A stretch of 11,308 bases of DNA from CAXTTV01 sp964247295 (GTDB lineage: Bacteria > Chloroflexota > Ktedonobacteria > Ktedonobacterales > Ktedonobacteraceae). The stretch spans positions 1 to 11,308 of the forward strand of contig CAXTTV010000162.1 in NCBI GenBank assembly GCA_964247295.1, written 5' to 3'. Below are positions 5,379 to 11,308 of this stretch, piece after piece. Below the pieces are notes generated by a model. It had not been told where the DNA came from. It saw nothing but the letters and a program-made list of their open reading frames with translations, and searched no databases. The translations under genes were made by a program, and so were the position numbers. The first letter of the stretch is position 1. Each line of letters starts with the position of its first letter.

Positions 5379-6635
5379 ATGTTGAGTTTAGAGCTTGTTC
5401 GTCTACACCCAGATGTCGTGCGCTCCGGCCTTCGTCGGCGTGGTGAAAAACTTTCGCTAGACCAGATCTTACTGCTCTCTGACAAGCGGTCTGGTCTTGC
5501 TACACGCTGTGATGCCCTGTATGTGCGCTTAAAAAAGTTAAAAGATCAGGTCAGAAAACAGACAGAAAACAAGCGGATTGAGACCAATAAGCAAATAAAA
5601 TTAACGTCGACCGATATTCGTCAGCTAGAGATTCAGATCTCCGATCTGGATGCTCAATTGAATGTTTTATTACAGAGCTTACCGAATATTCCCCAGCAAA
5701 GCGTACCAGATGGGGATGTGGATCAGGAGCTGGGCCGTTGGGGTGAGACCTTTGTTCCTGGTTTTCAGCCTCAGGCGCACTGGGATCTTGGGAAGCGGCT
5801 GGGGATGTTGGATTTTGAGGGTGGCGCGAAGATTGCGGGCAGCCGTTTTGTACTTCAAACTGGTTGGGGGGCGCGTCTGGAGCGAGCACTTATCTCGTTT
5901 ATGTTGGATTTGCATACACGGGAGCATGACTATCTAGAGATACTCCCGCCGCTTCTCGCAAAGCGTTCGGTAATGCAGGGAGCGGGTCAGTTTCCTAAAT
6001 TTGAGAATCAGGCATATGTCTGTAATGAAGACGAACTCTATCTTAACCCGACTGCTGAGGTGCCTCTGGTCGGTATGCTGAGCGATACCACATTTGAGGA
6101 AGCACAACTGCCGCTCCGTTACGTCTCCTGGACCACAGCCTTCAGACGCGAGGCCGGCTCATCTTCCAATGAGACTCGGGGCCTGCTCCGTCTCCATCAA
6201 TTTAACAAAGTAGAGCTTTTTCAGGTCGTGCATCCTGCGGGATCAACTCAGGCCTTTGAGCAGATGCTCTCACACGCGGAGGCTGTTCTGCGCCTGCTAG
6301 ATCTTCCCTACCGGGTAATGCTTCTTTCAACGGAGAACCTGCCCTTTTCTTCCGTCAAGACTCTAGATCTAGAGGTCTGGATGCCAGCCCAACATCGCTA
6401 CGTTGAAATCTCGTCCCTAAGTAATTGCGAAGCTTTTCAAGCTCGTCGGGCGCAGATCCGTTATCGCTCATCTCAGGGAGTCCACTCAGATTTTGTATAT
6501 ACCCTCAATGCCTCCGGTCTGGCTGTTGGCAGAACTCTGGCCGCGATCTTAGAGATGTATCAGCAGGCTGATGGTAGCGTTGTCGTCCCAAAAGCCCTTC
6601 GTCCCTATATGGGTACGGGTCTGCTCTCCATGTAA
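5379..6635 (+). CDS. serS: Seryl-tRNA synthetase
   Basis: A 418-residue class II synthetase that charges tRNA-Ser with serine in the cytoplasm. The N-terminal start MLSLELVRLHPDVVRSGLRR matches the family, and residues about 28-100 form the long coiled-coil arm that holds the tRNA-Ser variable arm. The catalytic core has TAEVPL (225-230), motif 2 with FRREAG (255-260) followed by TRGLLRLHQFNKVELF, and motif 3 GLAVGRTLAAILE (380-392). The EISSLSNCEAFQARR segment is also typical. Length fits bacterial enzymes. A longer frame opens at 5262 but its first 39 residues have no family resemblance, so the ATG at 5379 is preferred. No T-box leader is visible upstream. The tRNA-Ser(UGA) gene lies 116 bases downstream on the same strand. 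Confidence 0.96.
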   Translation: MLSLELVRLHPDVVRSGLRRRGEKLSLDQILLLSDKRSGLATRCDALYVRLKKLKDQVRKQTENKRIETNKQIKLTSTDIRQLEIQISDLDAQLNVLLQSLPNIPQQSVPDGDVDQELGRWGETFVPGFQPQAHWDLGKRLGMLDFEGGAKIAGSRFVLQTGWGARLERALISFMLDLHTREHDYLEILPPLLAKRSVMQGAGQFPKFENQAYVCNEDELYLNPTAEVPLVGMLSDTTFEEAQLPLRYVSWTTAFRREAGSSSNETRGLLRLHQFNKVELFQVVHPAGSTQAFEQMLSHAEAVLRLLDLPYRVMLLSTENLPFSSVKTLDLEVWMPAQHRYVEISSLSNCEAFQARRAQIRYRSSQGVHSDFVYTLNASGLAVGRTLAAILEMYQQADGSVVVPKALRPYMGTGLLSM

Positions 6636-6716
6636 ATTTTGTTCTTTTTTGAACTACAATGAGCTATAAATAGTCACAATGTTCCCAATTTCGCAAAATT
6701 AACCCTGTTACCCCCT

Positions 6717-6745
6717 TTTCAAAATGAAGGTTTTTATGATACACT
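6717..6745 (+). promoter_or_regulatory. Possible promoter for tRNA-Ser
   Basis: A -10-like TACACT (6740-6745) lies 17 bases after TTTCAA (6717-6722), a poor -35. It would start transcription at about the first base of the tRNA. An overlapping TATGAT (6735-6740) is an alternative -10. Read-through from serS is also possible, since no terminator is evident between them. Confidence 0.35.
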
Positions 6746-6751
6746 GTCTGC

Positions 6752-6835
6752 GGAGAGATGGCAGAGTGGTCGATTGCGACTGTCTTGAAAACAGTTGAGT
6801 TAATAGCTCCGGGGGTTCGAATCCCTCTCTCTCCG
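6752..6835 (+). tRNA. tRNA-Ser (anticodon UGA)
   Basis: The acceptor stem pairs GGAGAGA (6752-6758) with TCTCTCC (6828-6834), followed by discriminator G at 6835. The anticodon stem ACTGT/ACAGT encloses loop CTTGAAA with anticodon TGA at 6786-6788. A long variable arm (GAG...CTC, 6797-6809), characteristic of tRNA-Ser, precedes the T arm GGGGG-TTCGAAT-CCCTC with one G-T pair. CCA is not encoded. The charging enzyme gene lies directly upstream. Confidence 0.96.
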
Positions 6836-6837
6836 TT

Positions 6838-6858
6838 AAAGGCTGCAAAGCCTTTTTT
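6838..6858 (+). terminator. Rho-independent terminator after tRNA-Ser
   Basis: AAAGGCT, loop GCAA, AGCCTTT, then a run of T residues to 6858. This is a textbook intrinsic terminator, placed 3 bases past the tRNA. Confidence 0.88.
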
Positions 6859-6861
6859 GTT

Positions 6862-6891
6862 TATCAGGCGTTAAGGGTGCGTTGCCTGATA
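6862..6891. repeat. Inverted repeat between tRNA-Ser and the DUF4388 gene
   Basis: TATCAGGC (6862-6869) pairs perfectly with GCCTGATA (6884-6891) around a 14-base loop. No T-run follows on either strand, so it is not a clear terminator; it could be a protein binding site or a second RNA structure after the tRNA terminator. The rest of 6859-7102 holds no gene. A weak promoter-like TATACT lies at 6949-6954. Confidence 0.5.
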
Positions 6892-7102
6892 GTAAGAAAA
6901 GATTTCCGAATTTTCTGGTTCTAGATTTTTAGTGGATGCATACCCATTTATACTATAGGGCTTCCTTAAGGCACTTTATCCCTTATAATTGAGTTTAGGT
7001 TAGTGGTCTCGTAGTAAGGTTTTGTTATAGCCCATTCTTGTGTAAAATGATAACTTGATAACACAAAGGTTAAGGGCCGTTCTCGGACGGGTGGTGAATA
7101 CT

Positions 7103-8704
7103 GTGGCACTCTTAGGTACTTTAGAGCAGTTTGGCCTGATAAATGTCTTGCAACGCGTTGAGACATATGGAAAAACTGGGGTGCTGGTGATGAAGCGTGG
7201 CGAGCAATGGGTAGAGCTTTATTTTCGGCAGGGGCAGTTGATATGCATAGGGCCGGTCCGGGGTAATACGACCCTTGGTGACCGCCTTTTGTACGCAAGA
7301 GTGGTTACACCCAGGGCTTTACAAGACACATATTTGGCGATGGGCGGATCTAATCCTCCTGAGACACGTCTGGCCTTAACACTAATGAATCTCGGGTATG
7401 TCACCCGTGACTCGTTGCGAACCTGGTCTATGAAAGAGGCTGGGGATGTCATAAGGTCTTTAATGACCTGGCCGAATGGCGAAGTTTACTTTGAGGATAG
7501 CGTTCATCCCCCGACAGATCGTCTGCTGGTCGGTCTATCTGTCACGGCTTTGCTCCACTATCTCGCGAACCCTGCTCCTGAACCCATACAGGCTCCAGAG
7601 ACGCCGCCCCCTGTGGCACCAACCGAAGCGTCGCCATCTTTGACATCTTCGCCAACGTATCCTCAGTTGCCATTGGCTTCTCAACCCACCCCGAGCGATC
7701 ACGATCAGTCGGTACAACCTCGGCTAACTCGGAACCTCAGTAACTCTATTCCTTCGTTACCGACGATGGAGGTTCCGGTTGTGGCGTCTTCTCCCAGTCC
7801 TGAGGCTGTCGATACAACCACTACCCTTGTCGGGTCCGAGTCCTCCATTGGTGGCCTGAATATCGCGAACCTTTTTGATGGTTCCAATCTGTTCGCGGAT
7901 ACTCCCAACGAGTCAGGCTCTTCAAGGGCGAGCGAAAATTTCCCGAACTTCACAAGGAAGCTCTCGGATGATGACTCGTCAGATAGTCCAATGGGGATTT
8001 TCGAGGGCGCCACGCCCGATACTCCTTCTGGAATTCCTTCGTCGGCTTCCAATATTGAGAGTAGTCCAGCGACTAGTTTGAGTCTTGGTGGAATGGGCGA
8101 TAGTTTACCCGAAATTGGGCCGCCGATTAGAATCACCACTCCTTTGCCGGCCAGACGGATCGATACCTCTTTTATGTATCAGGATATGATCCTCCTGCCG
8201 ACAGATCTTTCCAATATGCGCCAACAGCAGATACAGTTGCAGTTTACACCTGACCAGTGGCGTGTGTTCACACAAATTGATGGACGCACGACGCTTCAAA
8301 TGATGTGTCAGAAACTCGCTTTGCCTGGCGATTATGTTTGTCAGGTGGCCGGCGAGCTGATCGCGATGGGTGTGATAAGTATATCTTCGCCAATGCCTAC
8401 AATGAATGAGTATTCGCCTGCTCCCCAGCATCTTGTGGGGACGGGAATGGAGAACGGCTATGGTTATGTTGCCGGGGCTGCTCAACCCTGGGCGGCGATG
8501 ATGTCAACGATGATGGAGGGTCCCGGCGGAGTGCCGATCGAGACGCAATCCCAATGGGGCAATGGTGGAAATGGCGCGACCTTTGTGCCAGGGCGCGGAT
8601 GGGTCTTGAACGCATCCCAGGCCCCTGAAGCACAGTTTCAGCCTGTCGAACAACCCTATCCAGGTAATAACCTCTACGCTCCCGCGAATGGTTACCCCAA
8701 TTAA
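7103..8704 (+). CDS. DUF4388 domain protein with disordered linker and C-terminal helical domain
   Basis: A protein of about 533 residues. The N-terminal part (about 1-150) fits DUF4388: ALLGTLEQFGLINVLQRVET, then YGKTGVLVMKRG, a WVELYFRQGQLICIGP strand pair, and helices ending near TALLHYL. These domains are found in PatA-like response regulators and polarity or gliding proteins. Residues about 151-345 are Ser/Pro/Thr-rich and probably disordered. A small folded part follows (about 346-430, TPDQWRVFTQIDGRTTLQMM and VAGELIAMGVISI) that resembles a winged helix. The tail is rich in Gly, Asn, Pro and Gln. GTG at 7103 is chosen because the family similarity begins there and GGTGGTG precedes it; GTG at 7091 or 7094 and TTG at 7055 are possible. 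It lies 62 bases upstream of the activator gene and is probably co-transcribed. Confidence 0.78.
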   Translation: MALLGTLEQFGLINVLQRVETYGKTGVLVMKRGEQWVELYFRQGQLICIGPVRGNTTLGDRLLYARVVTPRALQDTYLAMGGSNPPETRLALTLMNLGYVTRDSLRTWSMKEAGDVIRSLMTWPNGEVYFEDSVHPPTDRLLVGLSVTALLHYLANPAPEPIQAPETPPPVAPTEASPSLTSSPTYPQLPLASQPTPSDHDQSVQPRLTRNLSNSIPSLPTMEVPVVASSPSPEAVDTTTTLVGSESSIGGLNIANLFDGSNLFADTPNESGSSRASENFPNFTRKLSDDDSSDSPMGIFEGATPDTPSGIPSSASNIESSPATSLSLGGMGDSLPEIGPPIRITTPLPARRIDTSFMYQDMILLPTDLSNMRQQQIQLQFTPDQWRVFTQIDGRTTLQMMCQKLALPGDYVCQVAGELIAMGVISISSPMPTMNEYSPAPQHLVGTGMENGYGYVAGAAQPWAAMMSTMMEGPGGVPIETQSQWGNGGNGATFVPGRGWVLNASQAPEAQFQPVEQPYPGNNLYAPANGYPN

Positions 8705-8766
8705 CTTTATAAAATAAGCAAGCTCGACCGGTCCAACGATGGTGTTGAGTGGTGGAGGATAGATCT

Positions 8767-9804
8767 ATGCTTCAGGGACAGGCTTTTTATGATTCTCAGG
8801 CTCAGTCAGGTCTGGATATGCTCCCTGGTATGGTGCTTGGGACGAGTTCCTCTATGCAACGTCTCGCTAGAGAGATCCGTCAGATCGCGGCCTTTCCGGG
8901 GGCGACTGTGCTTCTACAGGGAGAGAGTGGAACCGGGAAAGAGGTGGTTGCTCACACTATCCACAATCTTAGTCGACGGGCTCACTACCGCTTTATGGCT
9001 CTTAATTGTGCCGCGATCCCCGAAGCACTTTTGGAGACAGAACTATTTGGAGCTGAGTCCGGTGCCTATACCGATGCGAAAGCCACGCGAGAGGGATATC
9101 TTCTGAATGCCGATGGTGGAACCCTCTTTCTCGATGAGATTGGCGCGATGCCACTGGTTTCACAGGCCAAACTCTTGCGATTTCTAGAGACACGTAGCTT
9201 TCGACGTGTGGGCGGCACCAAAGAGATCCATGTAGATCTGCGCGTGATCTCAGCTACAAATCTAGATCTTCGATCCGCTGTGCTCTCTCAAAAGTTCCGG
9301 GATGATCTATTTTATCGTCTGAATGTCTGGCCCTTATATCTTCCGCCGCTGCGAGAGCGTTTAGAAGATCTGGATGCTCTGGTTGCCCACTTTCTATCAC
9401 TCTACTCTGAGGACCGTGCACAGCCCCTTCAGATTGATCCTGAGGCCCTGGGCCTGCTTCACCAGTATAGGTGGCCCGGAAACATTCGCGAGCTCCGTAG
9501 CGTTATTCAGCGGGGACAGATCATGTGCGATGACCTGCTGATCCGTCCCCGAGACCTCCCTTTAGAAATCCTTGAGGCATCAAAGCATCCCCAGCAACGC
9601 TTACAGGAGATTGAACAGACCGTAAGCCTACCGCCCGAGGGATTGAATCTTACCGCTTTTCTTCAAGGGATTGAGAATAAACTGGTGTGTGAAGCGCTGG
9701 ATCGTTGCCACGGCAATCAGGTTCAAGCGGCCTCACTTTTGCAGATGTCACGCGATCAGTTGCGCTATCGACAGGCGCGGTTACTTTCAAAAAAGCGAGT
9801 ATAG
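8767..9804 (+). CDS. sigma-54-type AAA+ activator with Fis HTH and altered GAFTGA motif
   Basis: A 345-residue enhancer-binding-type AAA+ protein. After a short N-terminal tail with no receiver or sensor domain come Walker A GESGTGKE (52-59), Walker B GGTLFLDEIG (117-126), arginine fingers in RDDLFYRLNV (178-187) and sensor II WPGNIREL (236-243). The C-terminus carries a Fis-type helix-turn-helix (GNQVQAASLLQMSRDQLRYR, 316-335). The loop that contacts sigma-54 reads GAYTDA (99-104) instead of GAFTGA. Known family members lacking a good GAFTGA often act without sigma-54. ATP hydrolysis residues are all present. ATG at 8767 has GGAGGA with 7 bases of spacing and is preferred over GTG at 8749, which lies ahead of that site. 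With the DUF4388 gene upstream it may form a two-gene regulatory unit. Target genes cannot be inferred. Confidence 0.9.
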   Translation: MLQGQAFYDSQAQSGLDMLPGMVLGTSSSMQRLAREIRQIAAFPGATVLLQGESGTGKEVVAHTIHNLSRRAHYRFMALNCAAIPEALLETELFGAESGAYTDAKATREGYLLNADGGTLFLDEIGAMPLVSQAKLLRFLETRSFRRVGGTKEIHVDLRVISATNLDLRSAVLSQKFRDDLFYRLNVWPLYLPPLRERLEDLDALVAHFLSLYSEDRAQPLQIDPEALGLLHQYRWPGNIRELRSVIQRGQIMCDDLLIRPRDLPLEILEASKHPQQRLQEIEQTVSLPPEGLNLTAFLQGIENKLVCEALDRCHGNQVQAASLLQMSRDQLRYRQARLLSKKRV

Positions 9805-9825
9805 ATAGGCTTTTGCTTGAACTCT

Positions 9826-11034
9826 TTACAGCGGCCAATCAAGTAATAGAGCCTGTAAGCGCTCTCCAGGTTGAATGACTGGACTGTTCTCGGGAATGAT
9901 TAAAAGGGCATTGGCGTAGAGCAGAGAGGTTGTGATATGCGAACCCTGGTTGCCTGTTGTGCGGGCGATCAACCCGCGTTCCTGATTGCGCACCAGGGCC
10001 CGAACATAGTGGCGTCTGCTTCCGCGTTCCGTGATTGTATCTTCAACGGTTACCTCTACCTGTGGGTGTGTCAATCTGGATTGCCCACCGAGCTTGCGGA
10101 TCAGCGGTCGGCCAAATAGCTCAAAGGTGACGGCAGTTGAAACCGGATTTCCAGGCAGGCCCAGCAAAGGAACCCCGGCGATCCTTCCAAAAGCTACAGG
10201 CTTACCCGGTCTCATATTGATCCGCCAGAAATCTACTTGGCCCTGTGCCATCATCATCTGCTTTACCAGATCAAAGTCTCCTACTGAGACGCCTCCTGAT
10301 GTGAGGATCAGATCAAAGGTTGCTGCTTGCTTAAAGAGCGCGTTCAGGCTCTCCTCTGTATCGTGTGCGACCCCCAGACGTTGAGGAAGGCCACCGGCCC
10401 GACGAACCGCAGCCTCAAGGAGATAGCTATTACTATTGCGTATCTTGCCGGGAGCCAGAGGCTGGTCGATATTAACAAGTTCGTCGCCTGTAGCGATGAT
10501 CGCGACCCGAGGTGGTCGAATGACAGGCACATGTGCCCGACCTATCGTTGCCAGCACCCCAATCTCCCAGGGACCAATCACCGTTCCCCGTGTCAGAAGC
10601 TGCTGCTCACGGCGCATATCCTCCCCTATGGGACGAATATTGTTACCTGGCGAGACCGGCTCCAAAATCTCAACCCGATCTTCATGGGCGCGAGTATGTT
10701 CTACCTGAATGACACTGTCCGCTCCCACAGGGATAGGCGCACCAGTCATAATTCGTAGCGTTGTGCCAGGTTCCACCTTCTGTTGCGAAACATAACCCGC
10801 CCCGATTTCACCAATTACGCGTAGTTGTGGAAGCTGATCATTAATTCGCTGGCTATCCTCACTTCTGAGGGCGAAGCCATCCATCGCCGAATTCGCGAAA
10901 GGGGGTAGATCCTCCTGAGCGTAGATATTCTCGGCCAGCACCAGGCCGCTGGTCTCCCAAAGCGTTCGTTTCTCAGTTTCCAGGGAATGAACAGCGGCAA
11001 GAATTCGTTCCAGAGCTTCTTCAACACTAAGCAT
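9826..11034 (-). CDS. moeA: Molybdopterin molybdenumtransferase MoeA
   Basis: A 402-residue enzyme that inserts molybdenum into adenylylated molybdopterin, the last common step of molybdenum cofactor synthesis. Visible family signatures are PPFANSAMDGFALR (44-57, with the Asp52 equivalent of the catalytic aspartate), IMTGAPIPVGADSVIQVE (95-112), IIATGDELV (179-187), LTSGGVSVGDFD (244-255), NMRPGKPVAFG (273-283) and LGLPGNPVST (291-300), followed by the C-terminal beta domain. The ATG at 11034 has AGAGGAG upstream. A start at 11100 would lie inside the terminator hairpin of the upstream tRNA and is rejected. The gene converges on the activator gene with only 21 bases between stop codons. No other molybdopterin gene is in the window, so its operon partners are unknown. 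Confidence 0.94.
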   Translation of the reverse strand: MLSVEEALERILAAVHSLETEKRTLWETSGLVLAENIYAQEDLPPFANSAMDGFALRSEDSQRINDQLPQLRVIGEIGAGYVSQQKVEPGTTLRIMTGAPIPVGADSVIQVEHTRAHEDRVEILEPVSPGNNIRPIGEDMRREQQLLTRGTVIGPWEIGVLATIGRAHVPVIRPPRVAIIATGDELVNIDQPLAPGKIRNSNSYLLEAAVRRAGGLPQRLGVAHDTEESLNALFKQAATFDLILTSGGVSVGDFDLVKQMMMAQGQVDFWRINMRPGKPVAFGRIAGVPLLGLPGNPVSTAVTFELFGRPLIRKLGGQSRLTHPQVEVTVEDTITERGSRRHYVRALVRNQERGLIARTTGNQGSHITTSLLYANALLIIPENSPVIQPGERLQALLLDWPL

Positions 11035-11081
11035 GTGGTATCGCTCCTCTAGAGAAAACAAAAGAACCTGGAAGGCTCCAA

Positions 11082-11125
11082 AAACGAAAAATTCCGACAT
11101 GCATCAACTGTAGTTCGCATGTCGG
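11082..11125 (-). terminator. Rho-independent terminator after tRNA-Glu
   Basis: On the - strand CCGACATGC (11125-11117) pairs perfectly with GCATGTCGG (11102-11094) around a 14-base loop, followed by AATTTTTCGTTTTT. It lies just 7 bases past the tRNA and separates it from moeA. Confidence 0.8.
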
Positions 11126-11132
11126 ATAGCTA

Positions 11133-11206
11133 TACCTCGTACGGGATTCGAACCCGTGATCTCCGCCTTGAAAGGGCGGCGTCCAAGGCCACTAGACGAA
11201 CGAGGC
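11133..11206 (-). tRNA. tRNA-Glu (anticodon UUC)
   Basis: On the - strand the acceptor GCCTCGT (11206-11200) pairs with ACGAGGT (11140-11134), with a G-U pair at the first position, then discriminator A. The anticodon stem CCGCC/GGCGG encloses loop CTTTCAA with anticodon TTC. The T arm is CGGG-TTCGAAT-CCCG. CCA is not encoded. Confidence 0.95.
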
Positions 11207-11241
11207 ACGTTTATGAAGCGTAAATTACTTCAACGCTCTGC

Positions 11242-11270
11242 ATTGTACTGTATTGATGCTGTCTTGTCAA
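11242..11270 (-). promoter_or_regulatory. Near-consensus promoter for tRNA-Glu
   Basis: On the - strand a perfect -35 TTGACA (11270-11265) is followed after 17 bases by -10 TACAAT (11247-11242), one base from consensus. Transcription would begin near 11235, about 29 bases before the mature tRNA. The remaining bases to the window end (11271-11308) show nothing recognisable. Confidence 0.85.
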
Positions 11271-11308
11271 GCCTTTAAAGACTCTAGGGTGCAGTTCATT
11301 TTTTTGCG

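Noticed and set aside
7705..8139. 144-codon - strand open frame
   Set aside because: It lies opposite the low-complexity linker of the DUF4388 protein; biased codon composition there opens the antisense frame.

Overview
The window looks like chromosomal DNA from a filamentous or spore-forming member of the Chloroflexota, most likely a Ktedonobacteria-like lineage. This is an inference from the mix of paired Roadblock/LC7 proteins with an MglA-type GTPase, a DUF4388 protein, many GTG/TTG-type start candidates and an IscB insertion sequence. No marker gene settles the taxonomy.

Left part (1-1651, + strand): a possible tail of an upstream gene, then a compact operon of two Roadblock/LC7 proteins and a small MglA-like Ras-family GTPase. 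This is the standard architecture of a bacterial GTPase switch, with the Roadblock proteins as likely regulators.

Mobile element (about 1742-3692, - strand): a complete IS200/IS605-type element. It carries an apparently intact iscB (RNA-guided nuclease, ancestor group of Cas9), an omega-RNA (HEARO) region upstream of it, and an intact Y1 transposase tnpA overlapping the 3' end of iscB. Both ends carry related hairpins in the same orientation, 19 of 23 bases identical, with a compensatory base-pair change. Candidate boundaries can be proposed: a GTGA flank at the left end and ATAAA just outside the right end. This is the most notable system in the window.

Middle (3745-5246, - strand): a strong hairpin terminator, then a HEAT-like protein, a DUF402 protein and a GNAT acetyltransferase. 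The GNAT gene diverges from serS.

serS region (5379-6858, + strand): seryl-tRNA synthetase followed by tRNA-Ser(UGA) and a classic terminator, so the enzyme and one of its substrates are neighbours.

Right part: a DUF4388 protein with a long disordered linker and an sigma-54-type AAA+ activator with a Fis-type helix-turn-helix (7103-9804, + strand). The activator has GAYTDA in place of the sigma-54 contact motif GAFTGA and lacks a sensory domain. Converging on it are moeA (molybdenum cofactor synthesis) and tRNA-Glu(UUC) on the - strand. The tRNA-Glu gene has a near-consensus sigma-70-type promoter and its own terminator. No CRISPR array, rRNA or prophage was seen.
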